64,000 bases of DNA from Bacteroidales bacterium (GCA_013141385.1 JABFRB010000022.1:28106-92105); one strand, 5' to 3'. Shown: positions 15,262-26,117, counted from the stretch's first letter. Translations and numbers: made by a program. The notes: a model not told the origin generated them from the sequence alone.

Positions 15262-18051
15262 ATGAATTCTTTTAGAATTAGGCTTAATTCTCTAACAATC
15301 ATATTTCCTATTTTACTGTCACAGAGCATTCCTCTTCGTTTGTCATGTATAGAAGCCCAACAACTAACGGAAAAAAACAATATCACTGCGCTTTACGATA
15401 GCGCAGTGGTTTACTACAGATCTTCCAATTATAGTAATGCTGTACAGAATTTTAATAAAATACTACTGCTAAAAAGCAAAATATCAGAAGATATAAACCC
15501 AAAATACTTTAAGATATACAACCTCTTAGGGGTAATCTATAAAACGCAAGGAGATTTAAATGAGGCTATTAATTTCTATAAAAAAGCATTGGAAAGCACC
15601 TCTGATAATTACTACCTGTCGTTAATCAATATTAATCTTGCCAATATTTACTCCTTAAAAGGCGATTACTCCAAGGCTATCTATTACTTCGAAAACACGC
15701 TTGCAGTGCTTAAGAAAAGTGATGATAAAAGGAAATATGGTTATATCGTTAACAACTATCATAACTTAGGTTACTCTTACTACAAGTTAGGGAATTATAA
15801 TCTTGCCAAAGCAAGTTATCTGAAAAGTATTCAAATGGCTAAAGAGAATTATCTCGGTGAGAATAGCGAAACATATTATAATTGTGGGCTGGTTTACCAG
15901 AAATTGGATAGTCTGAGTAAAGCTGATTACTGTTTTAGGAAGGCGATAGCATACAACCTGAAGAAGTTTGGTACGAATCACTACATGACAGGGATGGCGT
16001 ATATTAACTACGCCTGTTTTTATTCGGAAATTGGGCAGTTAACAAAAAGTGAGCAGTTGTATAGCAAGGCATATAAAATATTGATTAGCACCCTTGGAAT
16101 AAAGCATTCGTACACCTCTTTATGCTTAATGAATAATGGACAACTATTCTATCGGAAAGGAGATTACAAGCAGGCGTTAAGGTATTATCAACAATCGCTA
16201 ATCTCAAAGATTTATAGTTTCAACGATAACTCAATATATACAAATCCAAATGCGGATGTGCTGCCAGATATGGATCTGTTGGATATCCTTAAGCTAAAAG
16301 CGCAAGCCTTCGGACAATTAGCGGAGCAAGAAAACAAAACAGAGAACCTTAAGGCTGCCCTCGTCACGCTTGAGCTGGCTACTAGCTTTACCGAGCGTTT
16401 GCGCATAGGCTACCTGTACGAGGGGTCAAAGCTACAACTTGCTGAGAGGGAGCATGAGGTTTACCTATCAATAGTAAGGATTGCAAACTCGCTATACGAA
16501 ATTTCAGGTGATTCAAAGTACATGTGTATTGCTTTTCGATACGCTGAGTACGGCAAATACGCCGTACTAAGGGAACTGAAAAATGATGAGATGGCAAAAG
16601 ATATTGCAGGAGTACCCGATAGTATTAGCGGTAGTGAGCGAAGTTTAAAGCAACAGATAGCAAGCCTTAGAATGCAGGTTGAGGATGAGAGCAAGCTGGA
16701 ACACCCCAACAAATCGAAAATAGATTTATGGAACGAGCAGCAGTTTACTCTAACGCAGAGGCTTGAGGGGTTAATGCAAAGGCTTGAGAGTAGCTACCCC
16801 GAATACTACAGGCAGAAGTACAGCAATGAGGTTGTAAGCGTTACTCAGCTACAAAAAGCAATGGATAAGAAAGAGGCTGTTCTTGAATACGTGTTGGGAG
16901 ATAAGGAGCTGTATACCTTTGCAATTACCAAGGATACTTTCCAACTGGTGAGGCAAGAGGCGGATACCACTTTCCTACGCCAGCTTAACTTTCTGATTTA
17001 TGCCATGCGTAGCTTCTACTCAACGGGTTACTACAAGTACAGGGATGCTGCGTATACCCTTTACAAAAAGCTGATATACCCCGTTGAACCTTTGCTAAAG
17101 GGTAAGAACCTGCTGATAATCCCCGATGGCAAGCTGGGACTTATCCCCTTTGATGTGCTTACCGATAGACCATGCCAAGAGGGCGACAGGCGGGATTACG
17201 TGCATGAGCCCTACCTGCTAATGAAGTACCCTATTGGCTACGCATACTCCGCCACGCTATATAGCAATTCCCTGAATAGCACCCATAAAGGTTCGCCCAA
17301 TTTTCTGGGGATAGCTCCCGATTATAAGAATTCCAAGGATTCACTAAGGAATATCCCTATTGGATTACAGAGTGTAAGAAAGATTGCACTGCTAACACTT
17401 GGAAAATCGCTAACTGGGAGTAACGCTACGGAAGAAAACTTCAGAAAGTACAGCAACAGCTATGGTATAATCCATTTCTACGCACATGGTTTTGAGGACA
17501 CCCTTAACCCAGCAAATTCGAAGCTAGTCCTATCCACTCCGACTGACTCAACTGACGATGACTACCTACACGCTTGGGAGGTGTACAACATGCAGCTGAA
17601 TGCGGAGATGGTTGTGCTTGGATCGTGCTTCTCTGGATCTGGTAAGCTATCGGAAGGGGAAGGTGTGCTGAGCATAAGCCGAAGCTTTATGTATGCTGGC
17701 AGTAAATCGGTGGTGATGTCGCTTTGGGCAGCAGCCGATAGGTCAACAAACAATATACTAAACGATTTTTACCTGAACCTGCTTAAAGGAATGCGGAAGG
17801 ATGAGGCGCTAAGACTTGCCAAGCTGAAGAACCTTGAAAGTGTTGAACCAATTTCTGCTCACCCACGTTACTGGGCGGGTATTGTGGTGAACGGTAACCA
17901 GAATGGGCTATACCACTACTGGTATCTAAAAAAGATAACCCTTGCTATTACCGTAATTCTGACTCTACTCCTTGTTTTCTGGAAACGGAAGGCGATAAAG
18001 ATACTATTGAGTGCAGACACTTCCAGGTCTGGTGACGCTGGAAGGTCTTAG
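15262..18051 (+). CDS. TPR-CHAT (caspase-like) protein
   Basis: 929 residues. A hydrophobic N-terminus (about 10-30) may be a signal sequence. Six or more TPR units (about 40-320, for example AINFYKKALES, AIYYFENTLAV, ALRYYQQSLIS) are followed by a coiled region and a C-terminal CHAT domain (about 540-885). CHAT is a clan CD, caspase-related fold. The catalytic pair is H742 in HFYAHG and C789 in LGSCFSG. A membrane helix (about 893-913) ends the chain, so the protease domain is probably periplasmic or anchored. CHAT proteins cut partner proteins or act as scaffolds; the target here is unknown. The gene is divergent from a GG-peptide gene and convergent (one-base gap) with a TPR/anti-sigma-like gene. 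Confidence 0.88.
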   Translation: MNSFRIRLNSLTIIFPILLSQSIPLRLSCIEAQQLTEKNNITALYDSAVVYYRSSNYSNAVQNFNKILLLKSKISEDINPKYFKIYNLLGVIYKTQGDLNEAINFYKKALESTSDNYYLSLININLANIYSLKGDYSKAIYYFENTLAVLKKSDDKRKYGYIVNNYHNLGYSYYKLGNYNLAKASYLKSIQMAKENYLGENSETYYNCGLVYQKLDSLSKADYCFRKAIAYNLKKFGTNHYMTGMAYINYACFYSEIGQLTKSEQLYSKAYKILISTLGIKHSYTSLCLMNNGQLFYRKGDYKQALRYYQQSLISKIYSFNDNSIYTNPNADVLPDMDLLDILKLKAQAFGQLAEQENKTENLKAALVTLELATSFTERLRIGYLYEGSKLQLAEREHEVYLSIVRIANSLYEISGDSKYMCIAFRYAEYGKYAVLRELKNDEMAKDIAGVPDSISGSERSLKQQIASLRMQVEDESKLEHPNKSKIDLWNEQQFTLTQRLEGLMQRLESSYPEYYRQKYSNEVVSVTQLQKAMDKKEAVLEYVLGDKELYTFAITKDTFQLVRQEADTTFLRQLNFLIYAMRSFYSTGYYKYRDAAYTLYKKLIYPVEPLLKGKNLLIIPDGKLGLIPFDVLTDRPCQEGDRRDYVHEPYLLMKYPIGYAYSATLYSNSLNSTHKGSPNFLGIAPDYKNSKDSLRNIPIGLQSVRKIALLTLGKSLTGSNATEENFRKYSNSYGIIHFYAHGFEDTLNPANSKLVLSTPTDSTDDDYLHAWEVYNMQLNAEMVVLGSCFSGSGKLSEGEGVLSISRSFMYAGSKSVVMSLWAAADRSTNNILNDFYLNLLKGMRKDEALRLAKLKNLESVEPISAHPRYWAGIVVNGNQNGLYHYWYLKKITLAITVILTLLLVFWKRKAIKILLSADTSRSGDAGRS

Positions 18052-18052
18052 C

Positions 18053-18913
18053 CTAATCGCGAAGTTTTTTTAGGATCTTTTTAGCTTGTTTGTAGTTGTA
18101 ATCATTCTTATCCACAATAATCTGAAAGGTATCTATTGCTTTCTTCCTGTCCCCAATTTTAAGATAGCAAAGCCCCAAATACCATCTGGTTTGAGGAATA
18201 AGATTGAAATCGCTCTGACTGGAAAGAGCCTGATTGTAGTAATCTAATGCTACATTGTACCTACCAACCTCCATCATGGACAATCCGATGAAGAAATTTT
18301 TCTCGACCTCAACGTTTATCGTTGATGGAATATCCTTTAAGAGTAAAATAGCATTGGAATATTCCCCATCCACGTATTTCTGCTTGGCAATATCTAAAGA
18401 GTTGCTGTTAAATAAATAAAAATCCTCTGGCCCAAGTCGTTTATAATATTCTGTGTATAGCCTGTTTTCCAATGAATCGCTAGGTTGAAAATTATAGCTT
18501 ATCCCTCCAACTGTAATAAGCAGCATTACGATTGACGCAGCTGCCAACCAGTATTTAAGCCTCCTATTTATAGTGTAATGCTGCTTTTGGGAAGCTTTAT
18601 AGGTACTGTGGGCCTTATCCAGTTTTCTTCTTAGAGGAGACTCCTCCTGAGAGCTGTTATTTTCCTCGTTCTTTTTAACCTCAACAGAATACTCCGTGTC
18701 CTTTATTAACTTGCTCTCAAACTCAAGCCGCTGGGCAGGGGTCATCTCATTATCATGGTATCGCTTTATATCAATTTTAAATTTTTCTTCCTCGCACATT
18801 CTTGCCAAACGCTCATTTGCGAGTATTGCATCCGAAACTAATGACATCATTTCATCTGAAAGCTCATTTAGTATAAATGCTTTAATTATTTTTCTGTTAA
18901 TTTGTAAGCTCAT
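18053..18913 (-). CDS. Membrane protein with anti-sigma-like N-terminus and TPR repeats
   Basis: 286 residues. The cytoplasmic N-terminal part (about 1-125) includes MTPAQRLEFESKLIKD, similar to the L-x-x-x-E-R-x-x-F-E-x-x-L segment of anti-sigma factors. One membrane helix (about 130-150) and a periplasmic TPR region (about 175-285, GEYSNAILLLKDIP, GRYNVALDYYNQAL, GDRKKAIDTFQIIV) follow. In Bacteroidota, this type often sits with an ECF sigma factor and a TPR-CHAT gene. Here the CHAT gene is adjacent and convergent, but no sigma factor is in the neighbourhood. The 911-bp upstream gap (18914-19825) has no convincing gene. Confidence 0.65.
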   Translation of the reverse strand: MSLQINRKIIKAFILNELSDEMMSLVSDAILANERLARMCEEEKFKIDIKRYHDNEMTPAQRLEFESKLIKDTEYSVEVKKNEENNSSQEESPLRRKLDKAHSTYKASQKQHYTINRRLKYWLAAASIVMLLITVGGISYNFQPSDSLENRLYTEYYKRLGPEDFYLFNSNSLDIAKQKYVDGEYSNAILLLKDIPSTINVEVEKNFFIGLSMMEVGRYNVALDYYNQALSSQSDFNLIPQTRWYLGLCYLKIGDRKKAIDTFQIIVDKNDYNYKQAKKILKKLRD

Positions 18914-19250
18914 AAATAGAGTTTGTTATGCAAGGCGTATATAATTAAATACAATATTAATGAAATTATTTATATCAACACACAAGTTAAATATTTTGTC
19001 AATATAAGTAACATTAAATACGCATTAATGATATTAAAAGATTCATTTGCTAAAATATTATTTTTGTGTAGAAAAAAGATATTTTTAAAGGTTCGGGAAG
19101 TAAAATATTGGAGTAAAGTTACAGGTTGCAAAGAATTATTATGGTAGCAATATAGCAATTGGCATATCAGATAAAATTAAAATGATTCAAAAAAATCTAG
19201 AACCGAGTGTTCTCCCGATAAAAAAACATCAGGACATGTTTTACTAGTTC

Positions 19251-19323
19251 GACGAAAGTAATTCTTCAGATTTCAATCCGTTCAGGATGACAAGAAACAT
19301 TATAGTCTGGAAATGTCATCCTG
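19251..19323. repeat. Degenerate copy of a dispersed palindromic repeat
   Basis: CAGGATGACA (about 19290) and TGTCATCCTG (about 19314) form an inverted pair flanked by remnants of AGATTTCAATCCGTTC. It belongs to the same family as the copies at 26060, 26181 and 35251, but is more decayed. It lies in the gene-free stretch 18914-19825. Confidence 0.55.
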
Positions 19324-19716
19324 TTAATAATGCAGGGAAGAATACATATCTAAGCCAACTCGTCCAAATAATGATGAAACAACGCATAAAAAAAGGTGAT
19401 TTATCTCATTAATCTATATTTTCACTATCACAATCCTAGAACTATATTTGCATAATACTGTATACTAATTTTTTACAGTATACTAATCATGCTTTTAGTT
19501 TGTATTGATTTTGTCCGTGATTAATAAATTCAGCAAGTCTGAAACTTAATAGTAAGTTTAGTATAGATAGATATTGGAACAACTTTATTAAATTTAGCTA
19601 TTATCGGAAGTATCAATATGGTTTTTTGAGTAGATTTAAATCATTTAAATTCTAAGAAATAACATTTGAAATACGATTAAATGGTTAATTAAAAACAATA
19701 ATTCTAAATAATAAAT

Positions 19717-19738
19717 ATCGCAATCTGCGATGTTTTTT
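19717..19738 (+). terminator. Small terminator-like hairpin
   Basis: ATCGCA (19717-19722) pairs with TGCGAT (19726-19731) and GTTTTTT follows. No gene precedes it on the plus strand, so it may end an unrecognised short RNA or be part of the cheW leader. Confidence 0.4.
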
Positions 19739-19825
19739 AGCTATTAGAAAATGAAATTCCCAATTAGCGGAATTTAGATGATGATAAGTTTTAAAAGATA
19801 CTATTAAGACATAAAAATTAATAAA

Positions 19826-20350
19826 ATGAAAGTAGAAGAAACCACGAAAAAACTCACCTCATACCTTTCGTTCCGACTGAATGATGAGGAGTTTGCAACC
19901 AATGTTGGTTCTGTAATGAGCATCTTAGAGATGCCAAAAATCACAAAACTTCCAAACGCCCCTAGCTATATGAGGGGTATAATTAACCTCCGTGGAGAGG
20001 TTCTACCTGTAATAGATATACACTATAAGTTCGGTTTGCCTGAGGCAAAAATCACATCAAGTACCTGTATTCTTGTTATGGAGGCAACCGTTGAAGGTCA
20101 GTACATTAAATTTGGTATTCTGGTTGATTCTGTTAATGAAGTTCACGAAATTGAACCAAGTAAAATAGCTCCAACACCAACACTTGGGAATAAATATAGA
20201 TCTGATTTTCTTGAAGGAATTTATCAGAATAATGATTCATTTATAATGATTGTTGATATTGAAAATGTTTTAATGGCCGATGAGGTGGCTATTTTGAGCA
20301 CCTCTATACCTGAAATTATTCCTGATGAAGCTGATCAACAAAATAATTAA
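19826..20350 (+). CDS. cheW: Chemotaxis coupling protein CheW
   Basis: 174 residues with the full CheW-like SH3-pair domain. Recognisable features are LSFRLNDEEFATNVGSVMSILE at the start, PNAPSYMRGIINLRGEVLPVIDI in the middle, and the second-half GILVDSVNEVHEI. It links receptors to the CheA kinase at the inner membrane. It leads a run of plus-strand genes (OMP, receptor, porin, receptor) with short gaps. CheA itself is not in the window. A Glu/Asp-rich tail of about 20 residues extends past the core domain. Confidence 0.92.
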   Translation: MKVEETTKKLTSYLSFRLNDEEFATNVGSVMSILEMPKITKLPNAPSYMRGIINLRGEVLPVIDIHYKFGLPEAKITSSTCILVMEATVEGQYIKFGILVDSVNEVHEIEPSKIAPTPTLGNKYRSDFLEGIYQNNDSFIMIVDIENVLMADEVAILSTSIPEIIPDEADQQNN

Positions 20351-20357
20351 TAATACA

Positions 20358-21182
20358 ATGAGAATAAGACTATTATTAATCTTTTTTGTTCTTACCCACA
20401 ATGGTTTAATTGCACAGGAGCAAAAAGAAATCCAATTTGTTAAAGCCATTGAAGATAATTCGTATTTTGTAGAAGAGGCATACAATCAGGAGGATGGAGT
20501 TGTTCAGCATATAAGCAGTGGCTACTATAAAATGAGCCCCACAAAAGATTTAATGTACTCATTTACTCAGGAGTGGCCCGTAGGTTCCCAAAAACATCAA
20601 TTCAGCTATACAATAGGTTACTCATGGTTAAATTCCAATTCTACAAATGGAATCCCCGATTTCCTTATTAACTATAGATACCAGCTTACAGGGCATGATG
20701 ATTTTATAACTCTCGCCCCACGATTTTCGATAATTCTTCCAACTGGAAACGAGGATAAAGGGTTTGGTAATGGCGTTCTCGGTTATCAGCTCAATTTGCC
20801 AATGAGCAAAAGGCTTACCAATGCTTTTGCTTGCCATGCTAATGTGGGATTAACACTATTACCAAACGTGAAATCAGTTGATTTATTGAACAATAAGAAT
20901 AAAAACAATCTACTAAATTTTAACATGGGGGCAAGTTTAATCTGGCTAGCTACACAGAAACTGAACCTAATGCTCGAAGTTCTTCATAATATTTATAGGA
21001 TACCAAATCCAAGCAACAAAATGGAGCTGGTGAATGAAACAATTGTAAGCCCAGGTTTTAGGTATGCAATTGATGTAAAACAGCTACAAATAGTGCCAGG
21101 TATAGCAATACCTACAACCATTCGGGATGGTAAGTCCGATACTGGGATTTTCTTCTACCTATCCTTCGAGCACCCATTCTAA
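20358..21182 (+). CDS. Outer-membrane beta-barrel protein of the chemotaxis cassette
   Basis: 274 residues from ATG 20358. The in-frame ATG 20325 lies inside cheW and would put 11 polar residues before the signal peptide, so it is rejected. The signal peptide is MRIRLLLIFFVLTHNGLIAQ. The rest alternates short beta-strands (YSFTQEWPVG, FLINYRYQL, APRFSIILPTGNEDKGFG, MGASLIWLA) and ends in a terminal Phe, as expected for a barrel of the MetA-phenol-degradation/transporter-like type (PF13557). The family assignment is tentative. Location seven bases after cheW and 32 bp before a receptor gene suggests a role in ligand uptake for chemotaxis. Confidence 0.65.
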   Translation: MRIRLLLIFFVLTHNGLIAQEQKEIQFVKAIEDNSYFVEEAYNQEDGVVQHISSGYYKMSPTKDLMYSFTQEWPVGSQKHQFSYTIGYSWLNSNSTNGIPDFLINYRYQLTGHDDFITLAPRFSIILPTGNEDKGFGNGVLGYQLNLPMSKRLTNAFACHANVGLTLLPNVKSVDLLNNKNKNNLLNFNMGASLIWLATQKLNLMLEVLHNIYRIPNPSNKMELVNETIVSPGFRYAIDVKQLQIVPGIAIPTTIRDGKSDTGIFFYLSFEHPF

Positions 21183-21214
21183 AAATAATTAAAAAATAAA
21201 ATAATTGAACAATC

Positions 21215-22858
21215 ATGAAAAATTTAAAAATTGCCCAAAAACTGATACTTAGCTTCTTTATTGTAATCTCACTTTTTGTAATGGTTTCTATTTACCAACT
21301 TTATCAACAGACTATTCTATCTAAACTACAGGATGAGGGATTTCTGCGCTCACAGGCTCTTGTTTATGCTAAAGAGATTAAAGCAATGGGAACTGTACTT
21401 TATCAAGATATTGCTGATGCTATTATTAACAGAAATTTAGACGAGGTTCAGAAACAGTGGAGGGACGATAAAGCAAATGCATTGAGTGATTTGGATAATC
21501 TTGAAAAAATTGTAGATACAAATTTGGAGAAAGATCTTTTAAAGGAGTGTCGTGAGCATTTAAAAAATATAATTTCACTATTTGAGGATGATATGTTACC
21601 GCTAGTCAAAGCGGACAGCTCAATGGCAGAGATTCGTATAGTTGATGCAAAATTTGACGTAATACTATTAAATCTAGATATTGCTGTAGATAAAATGGTT
21701 ACTTCAATAGAAGCAGAAAATAAAGCTGCCGATAAGAATTTTGATACAACAACAAATAGCGTCTATATTTTTTCAATTGTTGTAAATATTATAGCCATTA
21801 TTATTGCTATAATTTTTACCTATATAATGGTAAATTTAATTGCCAAACCATTGAATAAGGGGGTAGTATTTGCAAATGAAATCTCAAAGGGTAACCTAAC
21901 TGTAAAGCTTGATATTGACCAAAAAGATGAGGTGGGTATTTTAGCCTCATCATTAAAGGATATGGTTGTAAAGCTAAAGGAAATGATGGGAAATATTGTT
22001 TTAGGAGCCGATAATATTGCCACAGCGAGCTTACAGATGAGCAGTACATCGCAGCAACTTTCCCAGGGAGCAAATGAGCAGGCCGCTTCGGTTGAAGAGG
22101 TATCTTCAACCATGGAGGAAATTACATCTATTATTGAACAGAATAGCCAAAACGCTTCACATACAGAAAAAATATCCGTTGCAACTTATCAGGGCATGAA
22201 CGATGTGGCGACTGGTGCTAACAATACCGTTGAGGCCAATAGAACAATTGCCGATAAAATAAAAATAATAAATGATATAGCATTCCAAACAAATATACTT
22301 GCACTTAACGCTGCGGTTGAGGCTGCTCGTGCTGGTGAATATGGTAGGGGTTTTGCTGTAGTTGCAGCCGAAGTAAGAAAACTTGCAGAGCGAAGCAAGG
22401 TTGCTGCCGATGAGATTGTGGCACTATCGCAAAAGAGTTTGCAGCTATCAGAAGGAGCAGGAAAAAAATTGATGAGCCTTATGCCCGAACTCGAGAAAAC
22501 CACACAAATGGTACAAGAGATATCCGCTGCTAGCGCAGAGCAGACCAATGGAACCACTCAGATAAACGGGGCAATACAACAGCTAAATCAGGTTACTCAA
22601 CAAAATGCATCAGCTAGTGAGGAGCTTGCATCTGGTGCCGAGGAGCTTGCAGGTCAGGCAGAACAGCTAAAAGAGCTAGTATCCTTCTTTAAAGTTGAAA
22701 AGGAGAGCGGAGGTGTGCGTATAAATAAAACCTATACTCCTAAAAAAGAGGTTAATACTAAGAAACCTACAACTCAATTTGTTCCTACAGGTAAGAAAAC
22801 ATCTGGTATCAACCTTCATCTTAAGGAACATGATGATAAGAGTTATGAAAATTTTTAA
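21215..22858 (+). CDS. Methyl-accepting chemotaxis protein (4HB type)
   Basis: 547 residues. First membrane helix about 9-29, a helical periplasmic sensor (about 30-185, 4HB_MCP-like), second helix about 187-211, HAMP (about 212-262), then the long antiparallel signalling coil (about 265-495). The hairpin tip contains the conserved [19 protein letters not shown] and GRGFAVVA. A 50-residue linker (TYTPKKEV..., [10 protein letters not shown]) leads to a terminal YENF, which resembles the NWETF-type CheR/CheB tether of enterobacterial receptors. The signalling half is almost identical in DNA to the receptor at 23993-25876, while the sensor halves are unrelated, so gene conversion or duplication has acted on the C-terminal half. 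Confidence 0.92.
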   Translation: MKNLKIAQKLILSFFIVISLFVMVSIYQLYQQTILSKLQDEGFLRSQALVYAKEIKAMGTVLYQDIADAIINRNLDEVQKQWRDDKANALSDLDNLEKIVDTNLEKDLLKECREHLKNIISLFEDDMLPLVKADSSMAEIRIVDAKFDVILLNLDIAVDKMVTSIEAENKAADKNFDTTTNSVYIFSIVVNIIAIIIAIIFTYIMVNLIAKPLNKGVVFANEISKGNLTVKLDIDQKDEVGILASSLKDMVVKLKEMMGNIVLGADNIATASLQMSSTSQQLSQGANEQAASVEEVSSTMEEITSIIEQNSQNASHTEKISVATYQGMNDVATGANNTVEANRTIADKIKIINDIAFQTNILALNAAVEAARAGEYGRGFAVVAAEVRKLAERSKVAADEIVALSQKSLQLSEGAGKKLMSLMPELEKTTQMVQEISAASAEQTNGTTQINGAIQQLNQVTQQNASASEELASGAEELAGQAEQLKELVSFFKVEKESGGVRINKTYTPKKEVNTKKPTTQFVPTGKKTSGINLHLKEHDDKSYENF

Positions 22859-22952
22859 GGTTTTCGAACTCTACTAAAAATAGAATATAATTTTTTTGAA
22901 TTAATAGGGAGTTACTCAAATTAGACTTTAATTGTTTAACTGTGAAATTACT

Positions 22953-23975
22953 ATGTTAAAAAAAACTGCACTAGGTATATTCCTAGCTCTCCAAATTGTG
23001 GGATTTACGAATGCTCAGGTAAAAGATTCGTTGGTAAAGTTTAGCCCAAGCGGAAAAATAGAAGGAAGAGTTTTTACTGATTTCTTTTATGAATTCAACG
23101 AACACAAAACCGCATTTGAAGTTTCAAGAGCATATCTTGGGTATAACTATAGCTATTCCGAAAATTTTTCTGTAAGAACCGTGATTGATGTTTCTAAACC
23201 TGATGTTGCAATTAACGGTAAAACAGTAGACACTATATCAACATCATTGCAACATACAGCTCACCTAAAGTTTGCATATGGAACTTATCAGAAAAACAAA
23301 TTTTCGGTATCGATTGGAATGATTGAATTAAATCAATTTAAACTTCAGGATCAGCAATGGGGTCACAGATACGTTATGAAAACCCTACAAGATGAGTATG
23401 GTTTCTGTTCAAGTGCTGATCTTGGGGCGAAAATTGACTATAAATTTACCAATTGGCTTTCGGCTGATGTAACAGTACGAAATGGTGAAGGGTTTAAAAA
23501 AGTTCAATCGGATAATATTTACTGGTACGGTTTAGGAGTCACCATTCAACCATTTAAAGGTTTATACTATAGGGCTTATTTTGACTATAGCAAAAAGGGT
23601 GTGGCTCAATCGAACATTACAAATTATATAAGCTATATGGGTACTAAGTTTAAAGTTGGTGCTGAGCTGGAAATTGGGCAAAATTTTGGAAATGTAGACA
23701 ATAAAAAGTTGAACGGATTATCTTTGTTTGCGGCTTACCAATTAACCAAAAAACTTGAAATTTTTGGGCGATATGATAGGCTATCATCCAACACTTTGAG
23801 CGGTCAAACGAATAGCTGGAACTACGATAAAAATTTAAGCACAGCCATTTTTGGATTTCAAATGAGTCCTATAAAAAACATTTCTTTTTCGCTTAATGGA
23901 CGCTACGTATTACCTGAAAATTCAGACAAAACAAAAAAGATTTCTGTATATGCTAACATCGATTTTAAGTTCTAA
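22953..23975 (+). CDS. Porin-like outer-membrane protein
   Basis: 340 residues from ATG 22953; a TTG at 22932 is rejected because the signal peptide starts at [22 protein letters not shown]. The mature part has the regular strand-turn pattern of trimeric phosphate/oligosaccharide-type porins (OprO/OprP-like), for example [38 protein letters not shown] and a terminal VYANIDFKF ending in Phe. It lies between two receptor genes (94 and 17 bp gaps) and probably admits the ligand sensed by one of them. Family membership is by pattern and substrate is unknown. Confidence 0.7.
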   Translation: MLKKTALGIFLALQIVGFTNAQVKDSLVKFSPSGKIEGRVFTDFFYEFNEHKTAFEVSRAYLGYNYSYSENFSVRTVIDVSKPDVAINGKTVDTISTSLQHTAHLKFAYGTYQKNKFSVSIGMIELNQFKLQDQQWGHRYVMKTLQDEYGFCSSADLGAKIDYKFTNWLSADVTVRNGEGFKKVQSDNIYWYGLGVTIQPFKGLYYRAYFDYSKKGVAQSNITNYISYMGTKFKVGAELEIGQNFGNVDNKKLNGLSLFAAYQLTKKLEIFGRYDRLSSNTLSGQTNSWNYDKNLSTAIFGFQMSPIKNISFSLNGRYVLPENSDKTKKISVYANIDFKF

Positions 23976-23992
23976 ACCTAAATAAAACTACT

Positions 23993-25876
23993 ATGAACTT
24001 TAATAAACTAAAATTTGGACAGAAATTAGCTCTGGGATATGGGCTAGTACTTCTGTTAACCCTAATAGTTGTAATTCTAAGTGTTAGAGGTTTTGTCGAT
24101 GTACTTGACCGGGTAAAGAAAAGCGACTACATGAAGGAGGTTGAAAAAGAAATGCTTTCAGCAAGAAGGCACGAAAAGGATTTTATGCTCAGGAATAACC
24201 AGAACTACGTAAAACAGCTTCATGAGGCGATAGATAAAATTGAAAAAATTGCTCTTGAGGCTAAAGCAAGCCATTCTCAGCAAGCAGATAAGGATGAAAA
24301 GGATCGTATTTTAGAAAAGGTTCATGATTATTTAGCCTCTTTTGACACCTATGTTAAACTTGATAAAGAGGATGAATCCATACTGCAACAAATGAGAGAG
24401 CATGGACGTGTTGTAAAATCTGAAAGCGAAAAATACCTTGATAAACAAAATGGGAATAGGGTAGCATTACTATTAATTAATTTTTTAGAAACCAGAAAAT
24501 CAGAGAAGGACATCATTATTTTTAAAGATAAGCAGAACTATGACAAATTTATGGAGAACTATAATAAAACCCTTGAAATTTCTGATGAATTAAATATTCA
24601 AGAGATTAGTGATGCGATTCGTGAGTACAAGAAAGAATTTGATCAATTTTATTCCAACACACAGGAACAAATCAAGGCTGAAGAGGAAATGGTAACTCAT
24701 GCCAGGGAGGCAATTGCAATTACCTCAGAATCTTCGAAGAACCAGAACCTGAAAATGTACTCTTCTGTAGGCACAAATAGGTCTACAATAATATTAATAT
24801 CAATAATTGCTTTAATTGTAGGTGTTGCAATAGCAACATTTATAACGAGGGTAACCATTAAACAGCTAGGAGGTGAGCCAACGGAAGTTGCAGAAATAGC
24901 TAATAAAGTTTCAAATGGAGATTTACTGGTTGATTTTGGCTCAAGGCAGCGAGTGGGCGTAATGAAGGATATTCAGGAAATGGTTGTAAAACTAAAGGAC
25001 ATAATAGGAAATATTATTGCTGGAGCTGATAATATTGCAACAGCAAGTATGGAAATGAGTAAAACGTCACAGATTCTTTCCCAAGGAGCAAATGAGCAGG
25101 CAGCTTCTGTTGAAGAGTTATCATCAACCATGGAGGAAATAACATCAATTATAGAGCAGAATAGCCAAAATGCTTCTCTAACTGAAAAGATATCCGTATC
25201 GGCTTACCAAGGTATGGATGAAGTTTCAACCAGATCTGGTGATACCGTTGAAGCCAATAGAACAATTGCCAATAAAATAAACATAATTAATGATATAGCA
25301 TTCCAAACGAATATACTTGCGCTTAATGCTGCTGTTGAGGCCGCCCGAGCTGGTGAGTATGGTAGAGGTTTTGCCGTAGTAGCTGCAGAAGTAAGAAAAC
25401 TAGCAGAGCGAAGTAAGGTTTCTGCCGATGAAATTGTATCGCTATCTCAAAAAAGTTTAGGATTATCAGAAGAGGCTGGAAAAAAATTGATGAATATTAT
25501 GCCCGAACTAGAGAAAACCACCCAAATGGTGCAAGAGATATCCGCTGCTAGCGCAGAGCAGACTAATGGAACCACTCAGATAAACGGGGCAATACAGCAG
25601 CTAAATCAGGTTACCCAACAAAATGCATCGGCTAGCGAGGAGCTTGCATCTAGTGCCGAGGAGCTTGCAGGTCAGGCAGAACAGCTAAAAGAGCTTGTAT
25701 CCTTTTTTAAAATTGAAAAGGAGAACGAAGGTATGCGTATAAATAAAACCTATACTCCTAAAAAAGAGGTTAACATTAAAAAAACTACAAACCAATTTGT
25801 TCCCACAGGTAAGAAAACGTCTGGTATCAACCTTCACCTTAAAGAACATGATGATAAGAATTATGAGAATTTTTAA
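23993..25876 (+). CDS. Methyl-accepting chemotaxis protein (HBM type)
   Basis: 627 residues. First membrane helix about 10-31. The periplasmic sensor (about 35-260) opens with [17 protein letters not shown], a stretch typical of helical bimodular (HBM) sensors, which bind organic acids or similar in known cases. Second helix about 262-284, HAMP, and an MA signalling coil with the same [19 protein letters not shown] tip. The C-terminal tail ends NYENF, matching the x-aromatic-x-x-aromatic rule for CheR/CheB docking pentapeptides. From about 25025 on, the DNA is nearly identical to 22010-22858 of the other receptor, even at synonymous sites. Confidence 0.92.
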   Translation: MNFNKLKFGQKLALGYGLVLLLTLIVVILSVRGFVDVLDRVKKSDYMKEVEKEMLSARRHEKDFMLRNNQNYVKQLHEAIDKIEKIALEAKASHSQQADKDEKDRILEKVHDYLASFDTYVKLDKEDESILQQMREHGRVVKSESEKYLDKQNGNRVALLLINFLETRKSEKDIIIFKDKQNYDKFMENYNKTLEISDELNIQEISDAIREYKKEFDQFYSNTQEQIKAEEEMVTHAREAIAITSESSKNQNLKMYSSVGTNRSTIILISIIALIVGVAIATFITRVTIKQLGGEPTEVAEIANKVSNGDLLVDFGSRQRVGVMKDIQEMVVKLKDIIGNIIAGADNIATASMEMSKTSQILSQGANEQAASVEELSSTMEEITSIIEQNSQNASLTEKISVSAYQGMDEVSTRSGDTVEANRTIANKINIINDIAFQTNILALNAAVEAARAGEYGRGFAVVAAEVRKLAERSKVSADEIVSLSQKSLGLSEEAGKKLMNIMPELEKTTQMVQEISAASAEQTNGTTQINGAIQQLNQVTQQNASASEELASSAEELAGQAEQLKELVSFFKIEKENEGMRINKTYTPKKEVNIKKTTNQFVPTGKKTSGINLHLKEHDDKNYENF

Positions 25877-25939
25877 GGTTTCTTAGCTCTTCCATCAAAG
25901 CGTTAATGGATGTTAATTGGTTTAGATTTCATTTAACAG

Positions 25940-25975
25940 AAGCCGTCTCAGAAGTAAATTGAGGCGGCTTTGTGA
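25940..25975 (+). terminator. Terminator of the chemotaxis cassette
   Basis: AGCCGTCTCA pairs with TGAGGCGGCT, allowing one G-T pair, and TTTGTG follows. The T run is short. It lies about 65 bp past the second receptor gene. Confidence 0.6.
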
Positions 25976-26059
25976 TTACTGTAATAACTGTAAACTATTT
26001 TAACGTAATTTCTATACTATCATAATATATTGATTTTAAGTAAATATTAGATTGGTAAT

Positions 26060-26117
26060 TTGTCATGCTGAACGAAGTGAAGCATCTTAGATCCTTTGCT
26101 CCGCTCAGGATGACAAA
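26060..26117. repeat. Dispersed palindromic repeat, copy A
   Basis: TTGTCATGCTGAACGAAGTG is followed by an inverted partner containing CCGCTCAGGATGACAAA, giving a long imperfect hairpin. Related copies lie at 26181-26298, 35251-35322 and, degenerate, 19251-19323. I recall this sequence type being common in intergenic regions of Bacteroidota genomes. Confidence 0.8.

Noticed and set aside
15262..18913. Complete ECF sigma/anti-sigma/CHAT module
   Set aside because: The anti-sigma-like TPR protein and CHAT protein are present, but no sigma factor gene is found in the neighbourhood.
18923..19158. Overlapping 60-74 codon frames on both strands in the gap after the TPR gene
   Set aside because: AT-rich composition, strings of Ile/Lys/Asn, no family resemblance, and mutual overlap. 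Treated as chance frames.
21130..21147. A further near-copy of the AGTCCGAT..TGGGA palindrome
   Set aside because: It lies inside the coding sequence of the outer-membrane barrel gene, lacks the closing GGAC half and has no TTGGCA element. Probably chance.
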